A DNA stretch of 50,651 nucleotides from Bradyrhizobium sp. (GCF_004799445.1 NZ_SSNA01000030.1:1-50651); one strand, 5' to 3'. Counted from the first letter of the stretch, positions 20,411 through 30,289 are shown. The notes: a model not told the origin generated them from the sequence alone. Numbers and translations are program-made.

Positions 20411-21802
20411 ATGATGGCGGTTCGCTTTTTCACGGCTTTGCTGGTCCTGTTGGTCGCGGCCCCGGCCATGTCACAGGACCGGCGCGTGCCGGCCTCGGCG
20501 GCGGAATTGAAGCTGTCTTACGCACCGATCGTGCAGCGCGTGCAGCCGGCCGTCGTCAACGTCTATGCCGCCAAGGTGGTTCAGAACCGCAACCCGCTGC
20601 TCGACGACCCGATCTTCCGCCGCTTCTTCGGCGTGCCCGGCCAGCAGCCCGAACAGATGCAGCGATCGCTCGGATCGGGTGTCATGGTGGACCCGTCCGG
20701 TCTGGTGGTGACCAACGTTCATGTCATCGACGGCGCCGACGAGGTCAAGGTATCGCTCGCCGACAAGCGGGAATTCGAAGCCGAGATCGTTCTCAAGGAC
20801 CCCCGCACCGATCTGGCGGTATTGCGGCTCAAGGGCGTGCACGAGAAATTCCCGACGCTCGATTTTGCCAACTCCGATGAACTCCTGGTCGGCGACGTCG
20901 TGCTCGCGATCGGCAATCCCTTCGGTGTCGGGCAGACCGTCACCCACGGCATCATCTCGGCGCTGGCGCGCACGCAAGTCGGCATCACCGACTATCAATT
21001 CTTCATTCAGACCGACGCTGCGATCAACCCGGGCAATTCAGGCGGCGCCCTGGTCGACATGACCGGCAAGCTCGCCGGCATCAACACCGCGATCTTCTCG
21101 CGCTCCGGCGGATCGCAGGGCATCGGTTTTGCGATCCCGGCCAATATGGTGCGCGTCGTGGTGGCTTCGGCGAAGGGCGGCGGCAAGGCCGTCAAACGTC
21201 CCTGGCTTGGCGCGCGCCTGCAGGCGGTGACGCCGGAGATCGCCGAAACGCTCGGGCTCAAGCTGCCGAGCGGCGCCCTGGTCGCCGGCGTGGTCGCCGA
21301 CAGTCCGGCGGCGCGGGCCGGGCTGAAGCTGTCCGACCTGATCGTCGCGATCGACGGGCAGGCGGTCGACGATCCCAATGCCTTCGATTACCGGTTTGCG
21401 ACGCGTCCGCTCGGTGGGGCGGCGCAGATCGACGTGCAGCGCGCCGGCAGGGCGGTGAAGCTGATGGTGCCGCTGGAGACCGCGCCCGATACCGGTCGCA
21501 ACGAAATCGTCTTGACGACGCGCTCGCCGTTCCAGGGGGCGAAAGTTGCGAACATCTCGCCTGCGGTCGCCGATGAGCTGCACCTGGATGCGGACTCAGA
21601 AGGGGTCGTGGTGACCGATCTGGCCGATGGCGGAACCGCCGCCAAGGTTGGTTTCCAGAAGGGCGATATCATCATGGCTGTCAACAATCAGAAAATTCTC
21701 AAAACCAGCGACATCGAAAAAGCGACGCGCGAATCCTCTCGGGTCTGGCGGATCACGCTGGTGCGCGGCGGCCAGCAGATCAACGTCACGCTGGGCGGAT
21801 GA
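20411..21802 (+). CDS. DegP/DegQ-family periplasmic serine protease
   Basis: This is an HtrA-type protease for envelope protein quality control. The 463 residues start with a signal peptide (FFTALLVLLVAAPAMSQ, about 6-22). The trypsin-like domain has the catalytic triad His104 (TNVHVIDGA), Asp134 (DPRTDLAVLRL) and Ser210 (NPGNSGGAL). Two PDZ domains follow, about 265-355 and 375-463. Two adjacent ATGs (20411, 20414) could serve as start. The stop overlaps the rarA ATG by four bases, an unusual coupling between a periplasmic protease and a DNA-associated ATPase. Which Deg paralogue it is cannot be settled here. Confidence 0.92.
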   Translation: MMAVRFFTALLVLLVAAPAMSQDRRVPASAAELKLSYAPIVQRVQPAVVNVYAAKVVQNRNPLLDDPIFRRFFGVPGQQPEQMQRSLGSGVMVDPSGLVVTNVHVIDGADEVKVSLADKREFEAEIVLKDPRTDLAVLRLKGVHEKFPTLDFANSDELLVGDVVLAIGNPFGVGQTVTHGIISALARTQVGITDYQFFIQTDAAINPGNSGGALVDMTGKLAGINTAIFSRSGGSQGIGFAIPANMVRVVVASAKGGGKAVKRPWLGARLQAVTPEIAETLGLKLPSGALVAGVVADSPAARAGLKLSDLIVAIDGQAVDDPNAFDYRFATRPLGGAAQIDVQRAGRAVKLMVPLETAPDTGRNEIVLTTRSPFQGAKVANISPAVADELHLDADSEGVVVTDLADGGTAAKVGFQKGDIIMAVNNQKILKTSDIEKATRESSRVWRITLVRGGQQINVTLGG

Positions 21803-23127
21803 GCCCGAAACAACCACGCGAGGGCGCCAACCTGTTCGTCGCCGCGGGGATGGAGCAGGATGCGCCGCATCCGCTGCCCGACAGATTGCGTCCGCGAACG
21901 CTGTCGGAGGTCGTCGGGCAGGATCACATCCTGGGGCCGGATGGCGCGCTGACGCGGATGCTGGCGACGCGCACGCTGGGTTCGCTGATCTTCTGGGGAC
22001 CGCCGGGCACCGGCAAGACCACGGTGGCGCGGCTGCTGGCGGATGCCACCGACCTGCATTTCGAGCAGCTTTCGGCGGTATTTTCCGGGGTTGCGGATCT
22101 GAAGAAGGCGTTCGATGCGGCGCGCGCCCGGCGCCAGACGGGCAAGGGAACACTCTTGTTCGTCGACGAGGTGCACCGGTTCAATCGCGCCCAGCAGGAT
22201 TCGTTTCTGCCGGTCATGGAAGACGGCACCGTGGTGCTGGTCGGTGCCACCACCGAAAATCCCTCGTTCGAGCTCAACGCCGCTTTATTGTCGCGAGCCC
22301 GCGTTCTGGTGTTTCATTCGCTCGACGCGGCCGCGATCGAAAAGCTGTTCGTTCATGCCGAGAGGATCGAGGGCAGGACACTGCCGCTCGACGACGAAGC
22401 CCGCGCCGTGCTGGTGCGGATGGCCGACGGCGATGGCCGCGCCGCGCTGACGCTTGCCGAAGAAGTCTGGCGCGCCGCGCGTCAGGACGAGATATTCAAC
22501 GCCGCGCAGCTGCAGGAGATTTTGCAGCGCCGCGCGCCGATCTACGACAAATCGGCCGACGGACACTACAACCTGATCTCGGCGCTGCATAAGGCGGTGC
22601 GCGGCTCCGATCCGGATGCCGCGCTGTACTATCTCGCCCGCATGATGGACGCCGGCGAAGACCCGCTGTTTCTGGCCCGGCGCGTGGTCCGCATGGCGGT
22701 CGAGGACATTGGTCTGGCCGATCCGCAGGCGCTGGTGATCGCCAACGCCGCCAAGGACGCCTTCGATTTCCTCGGCTCTCCCGAGGGCGAACTCGCGATC
22801 GCGCAGGCCGTCATCTACCTTGCCACCGCGCCGAAATCGAACGCCGCCTACAAAGCGTTCGGGGCTGCGATGCGCGCGGCCAGGGAGGGCGGCTCGCTGC
22901 TGCCGCCCAAGCATATTCTGAATTCGCCGACCAAATTGATGAAGTCGGAAGGCTACGGCGACGGCTATCAATACGACCACGACGCGTCGGAAGGCTTTTC
23001 GGGGCAGGACTATTTTCCGGAAGCGCTGGGACGCCAGACCTTCTACGATCCGCCCGATCGCGGCTTCGAGCGCGAGATCCGCAAGCGGCTGGATTATTGG
23101 GCGAAGCTGCGCAGGGAGCGCAAATGA
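21799..23127 (+). CDS. rarA: Replication-associated recombination protein A (AAA+ ATPase)
   Basis: RarA (MgsA), of the WRNIP1/Mgs1 family, acts at stalled replication forks. The 442 residues have Walker A GPPGTGKT at 67-74, Walker B LLFVDEVHRF with Asp123-Glu124, sensor 1 VGATTENPSFELN, an arginine-finger region LLSRARV, and the C-terminal tetramerisation domain with LISALHKAVRGSDPDAALYY and the family end YWAKLRRERK. It overlaps the upstream protease and the downstream TPR gene by ATGA at both ends. Confidence 0.95.
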   Translation: MSPKQPREGANLFVAAGMEQDAPHPLPDRLRPRTLSEVVGQDHILGPDGALTRMLATRTLGSLIFWGPPGTGKTTVARLLADATDLHFEQLSAVFSGVADLKKAFDAARARRQTGKGTLLFVDEVHRFNRAQQDSFLPVMEDGTVVLVGATTENPSFELNAALLSRARVLVFHSLDAAAIEKLFVHAERIEGRTLPLDDEARAVLVRMADGDGRAALTLAEEVWRAARQDEIFNAAQLQEILQRRAPIYDKSADGHYNLISALHKAVRGSDPDAALYYLARMMDAGEDPLFLARRVVRMAVEDIGLADPQALVIANAAKDAFDFLGSPEGELAIAQAVIYLATAPKSNAAYKAFGAAMRAAREGGSLLPPKHILNSPTKLMKSEGYGDGYQYDHDASEGFSGQDYFPEALGRQTFYDPPDRGFEREIRKRLDYWAKLRRERK

Positions 23128-23876
23128 GCAACATGCGTAACGGTTGTTCCATGCTTTCGGCCACGTTCCCGCTCGCCTGTTTCAGGCTAGCGTGTAGAGC
23201 GATTGCATTGCTGCTGGTGCTCATATCGATTGAGCCGGCGCTTGCCGAAACGGTTGAAGTTGCGCCGGGTGTGAGGGTGACTAAGAAAGTCTATTCGGCG
23301 CCGGCCAACGAACAGCCATTTTATGGCTTCGCCGAAAAATCTGCTGCGATGCGGGAAGCCGACGAGCGCTTTCTGACGAGCATTGTTCAGTTAACCGGGT
23401 CGCGCGAAAAGGCGTTCCACGCGACGACGCTGCGCGGCTGGAGGGCATTGGGTTCGGGCAATGCTTCTGAGGCGGCGCGGCGCTTCAACGAAGCGTTTCT
23501 CTTGATGCCGGAGGAAAGCGAAGTCTATCACGGCCTTGCCGCGGTAGCGCAGACCCGTTTCAACGATATCGAATTCGCAGAAGAATTGTTCGAGGTCGCG
23601 CGAAAGCAGCCCAATCCGCTGAAGACACTCAACGCGGATTATGGGAGGGTTCTTCTGATCGCCAAACGGCCGCATGAGGCGCAGTCGGTGCTGGAGCAGG
23701 CCGTCAAAGACACTCCGGATTTCGGCGACGCGTGGACCAATCTTGCCTGGGCGCGGCTTCAAAATGGTGACTCCGCTGCTGCCTGCGCCGCGGCGAACGA
23801 AGCCGGCAAACAGCATCCTTCCAGCAATGCCAGTGCGGATCTCGCAGCTCTGAGAAGTGGAACACAATGCAAATGA
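23124..23876 (+). CDS. Exported or membrane-anchored TPR-repeat protein
   Basis: This is a 250-residue protein of unknown function. The start at 23124 overlaps the rarA stop and has GGGAG a few bases upstream; an ATG at 23133 is also possible. A hydrophobic segment (AIALLLVLISIEPALAE, about 28-44) looks like a signal peptide or anchor. From about 100 onward it has tetratricopeptide-type helices (ALGSGNASEAARRFNEAFLL, AWTNLAWARLQNGDSAAACA). Such proteins usually scaffold envelope complexes; no partner is evident. Confidence 0.8.
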   Translation: MSNMRNGCSMLSATFPLACFRLACRAIALLLVLISIEPALAETVEVAPGVRVTKKVYSAPANEQPFYGFAEKSAAMREADERFLTSIVQLTGSREKAFHATTLRGWRALGSGNASEAARRFNEAFLLMPEESEVYHGLAAVAQTRFNDIEFAEELFEVARKQPNPLKTLNADYGRVLLIAKRPHEAQSVLEQAVKDTPDFGDAWTNLAWARLQNGDSAAACAAANEAGKQHPSSNASADLAALRSGTQCK

Positions 23877-23949
23877 GTGCTGTCATCCACCTCGAATCCA
23901 TGTGGCCGAGCGGCTCTATAACGGGCGGCATGTACAGGAAAACCGAACC

Positions 23950-25146
23950 ATGAGCCGTCGCGTCAAAAGACCCCTGAAGGCCAGGGGCGATCGCCCGAAG
24001 GGCGCGCGCCCTTATCGGGGCTCGCAGGCCGAGCGGCCGCAGGCGTATCGTCCCGGCGGCAAGCCGCCGGAGCGCTTTTCCGCGCCGCGCGCCGCCAAGC
24101 CGGCGCCCTTCGTCCCCGAGCCCGAAAAAATTGTCGCCGAGCCGCCGCCGCTGCCGACCAAAGTTCAGACCGTGGTGGTGACGGCGGACGAGAACAACAT
24201 GCGCGTCGACCGTTTTCTGGAAGCGCGCTTTCCCGGACTGTCGTTCTCCCACATCCAGCGCATCGTTCGCAAAGGCGAGCTGCGCGTCAACGGCAAGCGC
24301 GCCGACAGCAAGGACCGGCTGGAGGAGGGCCAGAGCGTCCGCATTCCGCCGCTGAAGCTCGATGCTCCCAAGAGCACAGATCCGCTCTCGGAAGCCGCGA
24401 CCAAGACGTTGTCTGCGCTCAAGGACATGATCCTGTTTGAGGATGCCGACGTCATGGTGCTGAACAAGCCGGCTGGCCTGGCGGTGCAGGGCGGTTCCGG
24501 CACCACACGGCACGTCGACCAGATGCTGGAAGCGATGCGCGACGCCAAGGGACAAAAGCCCCGTTTGGTACACCGGCTCGACAAGGACACGGCGGGCTGT
24601 CTTGTGGTCGCCAAGACGCGTTTCGCCGCGACCGCGCTGACCGGATCGTTCCGCCATCGCTCGGCGCGCAAGATCTACTGGGCGCTGGTGGCCGGCGTGC
24701 CGAAACCGAAGCAGGGGCGCATCTCGACCTATCTTGCCAAGGAAGAGGGCGAGGAAGACACCATCATGCGGATCGCCGCGCATGGCGACGAGGGCGCCAG
24801 CCATGCCGTGACTTACTATGCCGTGGTGGAGACGTCGGCGCAGAAGCTCGCCTGGGTGTCGTTGAAACCGGTCACCGGGCGGACCCATCAGTTGCGCGCG
24901 CACATGGCGCATATCGATCATGCCATCGTCGGCGATCCCAAATATTTCAACAAGGAAAACTGGCAATTGCCGGGCGGTTTGCAGAAACGGCTTCACCTGC
25001 TGGCGCGGCGGATCGTGATTCCGCATCCGCGCGGCGGCGTGATCGACGTGACCGCGCCGCTGCCGCCGCACATGCTGCAATCGTGGAACCTGCTCGGCCT
25101 CGAGGCCGACCGGTTCGACCCGATCGAGAACGCGCCGGAGGAATGA
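23950..25146 (+). CDS. RluA-family 23S rRNA pseudouridine synthase (RluC/RluD-like)
   Basis: It converts uridine to pseudouridine in 23S rRNA. The ATG at 23950 (AGGAAAACC upstream) gives 398 residues. About 70 N-terminal residues are basic, Pro-rich and low complexity. An S4 RNA-binding domain follows at about 82-135 (RIVRKGELRVNGKR). The catalytic domain has HRLDKDTAG with the catalytic Asp211, and GRTHQLRAHMAHI further on. The S4 domain favours the RluC/RluD branch over RluA. The frame is open upstream into the TPR gene, but that part is not conserved sequence. Confidence 0.93.
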   Translation: MSRRVKRPLKARGDRPKGARPYRGSQAERPQAYRPGGKPPERFSAPRAAKPAPFVPEPEKIVAEPPPLPTKVQTVVVTADENNMRVDRFLEARFPGLSFSHIQRIVRKGELRVNGKRADSKDRLEEGQSVRIPPLKLDAPKSTDPLSEAATKTLSALKDMILFEDADVMVLNKPAGLAVQGGSGTTRHVDQMLEAMRDAKGQKPRLVHRLDKDTAGCLVVAKTRFAATALTGSFRHRSARKIYWALVAGVPKPKQGRISTYLAKEEGEEDTIMRIAAHGDEGASHAVTYYAVVETSAQKLAWVSLKPVTGRTHQLRAHMAHIDHAIVGDPKYFNKENWQLPGGLQKRLHLLARRIVIPHPRGGVIDVTAPLPPHMLQSWNLLGLEADRFDPIENAPEE

Positions 25147-25299
25147 CGGCGGTCGCGGCATCGACGCGTCGCCGCCCGATATCGCCGGAGCGCAGCAAGA
25201 ACTGTCAAAGCGAGGTTATATCGATCGGCTATCGTTCGGTTCGACGCATCGTGCCTCACCACATGGCGCGGTCGACGTGCAACATTCAAGGCTCCGCCC

Positions 25300-26532
25300 A
25301 TGATCGGGAATTGGCTCCGCACTGTGCTTTCCGTTTTGCTTCTCTGCGGGGCTGCCTTTTGCAACGCTGCCGCAAATGCGCAGACACTCGTTCTCACGGG
25401 TGGCAGCGTCTACGCTTCGCCTGACGCCGCCGCTCTCCCCGATGCGGTCGTTGTCACCTCGGGTGGCGTCATCAGCGCGGTCGGCCGCCGCGGCGAAGTC
25501 GAGATCCCGAAAGACGCGCGCGTCATCGATTGCAGCGGAAAGACCGTCGTTGCTGGTTTCTGGAACAGTCACGTCCATTTCACGCAACCAGTTTGGAAAA
25601 CCGCCGCCGACGGGCCGGCCGCACCACTCACGGCACACATGCAGGAGATGCTGACGCAATGGGGGTTCACCACGGTGTGGGACCTGGGCTCCGACCCGGC
25701 CGACTCGCTGTCGCTGCGCCGCCGCGTCAATGCGGGCGAAGTGCTCGGTCCCAACATTTTCCTGCTCGGCAGCATCTTTCCCAAGGACGGTCATCCCGCC
25801 TATCTCCCCGCCGAAATGAAGCTGCCGGAGATTGCCGAGCCGGATGCAGCCGCGCAATTGGCGCGGTCCTATCTGGCCATGGGGTTGGACGGCATAAAAC
25901 TCTTCACCGGTTCCTTCAAGGGCGATGACAAGCCGGTGGTGAACATGGACGTTGCGGTTGCCAAGGCCGCGGTCGATGTGGCGCATGCGCAAGGCAAGCC
26001 GGTGTTCGCGCATCCACAAAACAAGACGGGTGTGGACACGGTGATCGCTGCCGGCGTTGACGTGATGGCACACACCGCCCCGGCCCCGGGATATCCTCGA
26101 TATACCGACGAGCAACTCGCGCGGTTTAAATCGCAAGGCACCGCATTGATTCCGACGCTCTCGCTTTTTACAACCGTCGTTCTCGATCCCGGCGTGACCG
26201 CCCAAATAACCGCCGTAACCGTCAATCAGCTCAGGCAATTTGCAGAGAATGGCGGTGTCGTTCTGTTTGGTACCGACGTCGGCTTCACCGAAATCTATGA
26301 CACTTCACTCGAATACCAGCTGATGCACCGGGCACTTTCGGAACGACAAGTGCTCGCCTCGCTGACGACGAACCCGGCTCTGTACTTCAAGGCCGCGAAT
26401 AAAGGCAGGATCGAAAAAGGATTTGACGGCGATTTCGTCGTTCTTGACGGCGATCCCATTGCCGACGTCGATAACCTCGCGAAAGTCGCCTACACCATCC
26501 GCGCTGGCCAGATCATCTATCAGAAACCGTGA
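25300..26532 (+). CDS. Exported amidohydrolase family protein
   Basis: This is a metal-dependent hydrolase of the amidohydrolase superfamily. The 410 residues begin with a signal peptide (about 1-27, AAANAQ). The metal-ligand pattern is complete: HxH at His91/His93 (NSHVHF), Lys200 (DGIKLF, a possible carboxylated bridging lysine), His238 (FAHPQN), His258 (MAHTA) and Asp326 (FGTDVGF). The C-terminus has KGFDGDFVVLDGDP, typical of imidazolonepropionase/prolidase-like members. Substrate unknown; probably periplasmic. Confidence 0.88.
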   Translation: MIGNWLRTVLSVLLLCGAAFCNAAANAQTLVLTGGSVYASPDAAALPDAVVVTSGGVISAVGRRGEVEIPKDARVIDCSGKTVVAGFWNSHVHFTQPVWKTAADGPAAPLTAHMQEMLTQWGFTTVWDLGSDPADSLSLRRRVNAGEVLGPNIFLLGSIFPKDGHPAYLPAEMKLPEIAEPDAAAQLARSYLAMGLDGIKLFTGSFKGDDKPVVNMDVAVAKAAVDVAHAQGKPVFAHPQNKTGVDTVIAAGVDVMAHTAPAPGYPRYTDEQLARFKSQGTALIPTLSLFTTVVLDPGVTAQITAVTVNQLRQFAENGGVVLFGTDVGFTEIYDTSLEYQLMHRALSERQVLASLTTNPALYFKAANKGRIEKGFDGDFVVLDGDPIADVDNLAKVAYTIRAGQIIYQKP

Positions 26533-26633
26533 AAGGCTGCTGCCGGGCGGCGCTCGACCGGTTCAGCCCGGCCGGTACTGCCTGAAGAATAATTTAACTT
26601 GCGGTTTGTCCGGGCGATCACGACATAGCGCCC

Positions 26634-26945
26634 ATGAAACGGTTCTTGGTCATGGCCTGTGTGGTCGCCGCGGCGCTGGTCGCGGCCGACGTCGTGTTCG
26701 CGCAGGTTCTTATTCCGCCGGGCGGGTCAAAGTTCAATCCGCCGCTGCCGCCACCTCCGCCGCCGCCAAAAATCGAGGTTCCGGTGGTGCCGCAGATGGA
26801 TGCGCCGCCGCGCCAGAGCTATGTGCCGGCGGCGCCCGCTCCGTCGTTCGGCGACCGCATCACGACGTGCCTGAGCGATGCTGCCGGGGCCGGGCTTGGC
26901 CCGAGCGATCGCGCGGAATATTCCCGCAACTGCGCCAACAGATAG
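26634..26945 (+). CDS. Small exported proline-rich protein
   Basis: This is a 103-residue product of unknown function with a signal peptide (VMACVVAAALVAADVVFAQ), then a proline-rich stretch (PPLPPPPPPPKIEVP) and a C-terminal part with two cysteines (TTCLSDAAGAG, SRNCANR) that could form a disulphide. Similar small exported proteins are common in Bradyrhizobium. It converges with the MFS gene, 39 bases away. Confidence 0.65.
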   Translation: MKRFLVMACVVAAALVAADVVFAQVLIPPGGSKFNPPLPPPPPPPKIEVPVVPQMDAPPRQSYVPAAPAPSFGDRITTCLSDAAGAGLGPSDRAEYSRNCANR

Positions 26946-26984
26946 TCCCGATCCAGGGTAAGCAAAGTAGCTGGCTTTGGCTGT

Positions 26985-28205
26985 TCAACCATAGGCCGCG
27001 AGGTGGCGTTGCCGTCCGACCAGCACGCTCACCAGAAGCAGGTTGAGAATGTTGGCGCCGATGCCGACGCCGAATGCGGGCGCATAAAATCCGAGATGGT
27101 CGTAGAGCAGGCCGGCGAGCCAGCTGCCGGCGGCCATGCCCCCGCCGCTGAACAGCAACAGTGTCGGGATTCTCCAATAGGCTTCCGATGCCGGAAACAG
27201 TTCACGCACCGTCAAGACATAAGCCGGGATGATGCCGGAAAAGCCGAGCCCGAAAGCGGCGGCCACCATAAACAGGCCGGCTTCATTCTGCGTCAACAGA
27301 AAGGCCGTCATCGAGGCGGCCTGCCAGGCCGATCCGATCAGGACGGTCGCAAGACCGCCGATCCGATCGGAGATCATACCCCAGATTTGCCGGCTCAGGA
27401 ACGCGGTGCCGAGCAACACCGACAGCATCAGGGCGCCCATCGACCGGCTGATACCGAGATCGCTGCAAAATGCCACCAGATGGCCCTGTGGCATCGCCAT
27501 CGGAATGCAACACAGCACGGCCGCGGCGCACATTGCCGCGAACACGGCATTGGGCGGCCAGCCGAGGACACGCACTTTATTCGCGCTGGCTCCGGACGGC
27601 GCCGCCGGATGAATCAGTTCGGGTGGCGCGCGAAAATAAATCGCCGCCAGCGGCACGACACAAACGATCTCGGCGAGCGCATACCACAGCATCGCCTGTC
27701 GCCAGCCGAAATGGCCGATCGCCTGCTCGAATACCGGCGGCCACATCGCGCCGGCGAGATAGGTTCCGCTCGAGATCAGCGCCAGCGCCGAGCCACGCCG
27801 GCGGTCGAACCAGCGGCTGACATAAATGTACAGGGGAGCATTGATGCCGCCGATCCCGATCAAACCGATGAACAACCCGTGGCCGATCCATAGCGGCCAG
27901 GGCGGTCCGAGGGTCGAAATCGAAAGGCCAAGGCCGATCATCAACGAGCCGAAGATGACCGTCCAGCGCGTACCGACCCGATCGGCGACTCGGGCCATGA
28001 TGATTCCGCCCGCGCCGGAGCCGAGCCACGCCAGCGCACTGGCGAGCGCGGGAACCGAGCGCGCCCCGCCCACCTCGCTGGCGATGTCCTTGAGCGCTAC
28101 CACGGTAAGCCAGGCGCCGCCGAACGACATCCCAAGGATGAAGAGCGCTACGGAGGCGACGGCCCAGGAGGCCTTGGTCTCAACGGAAACTGGGGATTGC
28201 AACAT
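26985..28205 (-). CDS. MFS transporter
   Basis: This is a 406-residue inner-membrane transporter with about twelve hydrophobic segments. The major-facilitator loop 2-3 motif is visible as ARVADRVGTRW, and a second-half counterpart as GMISDRIGGLATV. The sequence YVSRWFDRRRGSALALISSG resembles the oxalate/formate and monocarboxylate (OFA) branch. Substrate unknown. The ATG at 28205 lacks a good ribosome site. The 225 bases upstream, 28206-28430, hold no gene I can support. Confidence 0.85.
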   Translation of the reverse strand: MLQSPVSVETKASWAVASVALFILGMSFGGAWLTVVALKDIASEVGGARSVPALASALAWLGSGAGGIIMARVADRVGTRWTVIFGSLMIGLGLSISTLGPPWPLWIGHGLFIGLIGIGGINAPLYIYVSRWFDRRRGSALALISSGTYLAGAMWPPVFEQAIGHFGWRQAMLWYALAEIVCVVPLAAIYFRAPPELIHPAAPSGASANKVRVLGWPPNAVFAAMCAAAVLCCIPMAMPQGHLVAFCSDLGISRSMGALMLSVLLGTAFLSRQIWGMISDRIGGLATVLIGSAWQAASMTAFLLTQNEAGLFMVAAAFGLGFSGIIPAYVLTVRELFPASEAYWRIPTLLLFSGGGMAAGSWLAGLLYDHLGFYAPAFGVGIGANILNLLLVSVLVGRQRHLAAYG

Positions 28206-28430
28206 GAGAGGAGAACTCGGCCGACGAATCCCTTTTACAGGCCGCGCGGAATTTCACCACCCACATCCACGTCGGGCTGCTCCACGTGCTGCATCGCGTC
28301 AAAATGCGTGAAGTGCCGCCGGTGGAAATCCCTCCCGGACATTCCAGGCGATGGTCTGTGCGGGATAACGCGATTTGTCGCCAGGCTCACATCTGGCTTG
28401 CGTGTCAGCACCTTTGAGGATGGTCAGGTC

Positions 28431-29606
28431 TTATGGCTCAAGTTGAAAGGTGACCCCCGCGTTTGCTGCCAATCTTCTGATTAAGGCGTCTCCCATCGCC
28501 GAGGCGCTGGTCCAAATCCCGCCCGGCGTCTCACTCCGCGAAATATCACGCACCAAGCATACCGCGCTTTCACCCAGCATGCGCGAGGTGGACCCAGCGC
28601 CCGGGTCCATGTCGCCCCTCACATTGGCGCGAATGATCCGCCCATCCGCCGCCTCGCCGATGAACAGGATATCGTAGCATCCGCCCTCCCGCTCAGCCCT
28701 CGACGGGCCTTCGCCGGGCTTCGGCGGATTGCCTTTGACCATGTAAAAGCCAGGCGCCCCAACTCCGCTTCCGTTCGGGCCGTCAGCCATGCTCATCTCG
28801 TCGTACCTGAAGTCCTTTCCCCACGGATGGCCCAAGAGGAAATTGGATCGATGCACTACCTTGGTGTCTATTGCCGCCATCATGAACGGCACAACCCAAG
28901 AGCCGGTGACGGCGTCTTCATAAGCCTTGCTACCGTCCGGCTGCTCGGGACCCTTGAAACCAGGGGTCAATGCAAAGGGATCGGCAAGCACAGACAAGAT
29001 TTGTGGACTCGCCCGCATCGCGGCCATGATCGCCATGCCGGTTGCCAAGGATCCTCCCGACTGTCCGCCGCCGATGCCGCGCTCCAGACGCCGTAGCCGT
29101 CCGCGTACGCGGGCGACCGGAGATCCGAGCCTGGCTTGGGCCTCCGATTGCAAGAAATAGACTCCGAGGTCGAAAGGAATAGAATCGAAGCCGCAGCAAA
29201 AGACGATCCGCGCGCCAGAATTCCTGGCGAGCACTTCGTGGACCAGCATGTCGTGGATCCAATTGGACTCGCCGCTGATATCCAAATAGTCGGTGCCCTC
29301 GGCAGCGCAGGCCGCCACCAACCCGCTTCCGTGAACCTGATAAGGTCCGGCCGTCGTGATAATCGCCTTGGACCGCCGCGCCATAGCTGTCAGCGACGCG
29401 GGGTCCGAAGAATCGGCGATGACGAGGGGAAAGTTTGCGGGTGCTCCAATCTCGCTACGCACCTCATCCAGCTTCGCGGGGTTGCGTCCGGCAATGGCCC
29501 ATTTGAGATCGCCGGTTGCGCCATAGATTTTCAATAAATGCTCTGCCACAAGCCTCCCTGTGAAGCCAGTCGCCCCGTAGACGATGATCTCGAAATCCCG
29601 GTCCAT
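28431..29606 (-). CDS. Saccharopine dehydrogenase-like NAD(P)-binding protein
   Basis: This is a 391-residue protein with an N-terminal Rossmann fold: YGATGFTGR with the glycine motif at 11-17, AGRNPAKL, and TTAGPYQVHGSGLV. It continues with YLDISGESNWIHDM and FCCGFDSIPFDLGVYFLQ, typical of the saccharopine dehydrogenase/trans-acting enoyl reductase family. The true reaction is unknown. The ATG is preceded by GAGAGGAACGA on the minus strand. Confidence 0.87.
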   Translation of the reverse strand: MDRDFEIIVYGATGFTGRLVAEHLLKIYGATGDLKWAIAGRNPAKLDEVRSEIGAPANFPLVIADSSDPASLTAMARRSKAIITTAGPYQVHGSGLVAACAAEGTDYLDISGESNWIHDMLVHEVLARNSGARIVFCCGFDSIPFDLGVYFLQSEAQARLGSPVARVRGRLRRLERGIGGGQSGGSLATGMAIMAAMRASPQILSVLADPFALTPGFKGPEQPDGSKAYEDAVTGSWVVPFMMAAIDTKVVHRSNFLLGHPWGKDFRYDEMSMADGPNGSGVGAPGFYMVKGNPPKPGEGPSRAEREGGCYDILFIGEAADGRIIRANVRGDMDPGAGSTSRMLGESAVCLVRDISRSETPGGIWTSASAMGDALIRRLAANAGVTFQLEP

Positions 29607-29734
29607 TCGTTCCTCTCAAAACGCGTCGCCAACGCGCACCGCCCATAGGGCATCCGCATCACTTTCCGGGAAGCCGGGACCGATCATTTTCGACGGTCAG
29701 CGCGCCGGCATCGCCAAGCAGGCTTGCCGCCTGG

Positions 29735-30289
29735 TCACATCACGGCTGACGCCATTTTTCGTGCGTTCAAATGTTGAATGAGCGCGACGGCGTCGGCAGG
29801 CGGCCTACGCTCGATGCGTCGATATTCTCGACCGTCTGCGGTGCGCGAAACCAGATCGCCGTCGTAGAGCGCGCGCCGCAACAGGGCATGATCGCCAAAC
29901 AAATGCCTGGACTTGAGAATCTCGTTGATCTGCCCCTCAGCAAAAATCTCGCCGGCCGGTATGGTTGCCCAAAGGCCCCACAGGCAGAGGCTTTGATCAC
30001 TGGCCTTTGCCGGCCAGCGGATCAGGCGGCCTTTAGGGTCAAAGTGTCGGGCCGCGCGCTCCACTTTAAGGTGGTCCACAGGATCGGCCGCAGGTGGGGC
30101 GGCAAGGCGATCTTGCGCAGCGGCTTGTGCACGAAAGTGCTGGTAGTTTCGGCACCCGGCCGAGCGGGCGAGCATGTTAAGTATTTCGACATGCCCCGGC
30201 AGCCGGTCGACGGTCGTAAGCTGCCCTCGCAGAGATCGCGCGAGCGCGGAAATATCATCCGTAGCAAACGGAAAGGAGGTTCTGGACAT
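29735..30289 (-). CDS. DUF2087 domain-containing protein
   Basis: This is a 184-residue cytoplasmic protein. The C-terminal half (about 85-170) matches the DUF2087 pattern: phosphate-poor basic start RLIRWPAK, then GEIFAEGQINEIL, FGDHALLRRALYDGDLVSR and DGREYRR, a winged-helix-like fold often fused to regulators. The N-terminal part (about 10-60, LPGHVEILNMLARSAGCRNY) resembles a short helical domain found in glyoxalase-superfamily-labelled proteins. Function unknown. GAGGATAAG precedes the ATG. Confidence 0.75.
   Translation of the reverse strand: MSRTSFPFATDDISALARSLRGQLTTVDRLPGHVEILNMLARSAGCRNYQHFRAQAAAQDRLAAPPAADPVDHLKVERAARHFDPKGRLIRWPAKASDQSLCLWGLWATIPAGEIFAEGQINEILKSRHLFGDHALLRRALYDGDLVSRTADGREYRRIERRPPADAVALIQHLNARKMASAVM

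Noticed and set aside
19243..20880. 545-codon plus-strand open frame
   Set aside because: It overlaps the dehydrogenase antisense and the Deg protease out of frame; no protein-like motif.
23704..25161. 485-codon minus-strand open frame
   Set aside because: It is antisense to the pseudouridine synthase and TPR genes; no domain recognised.
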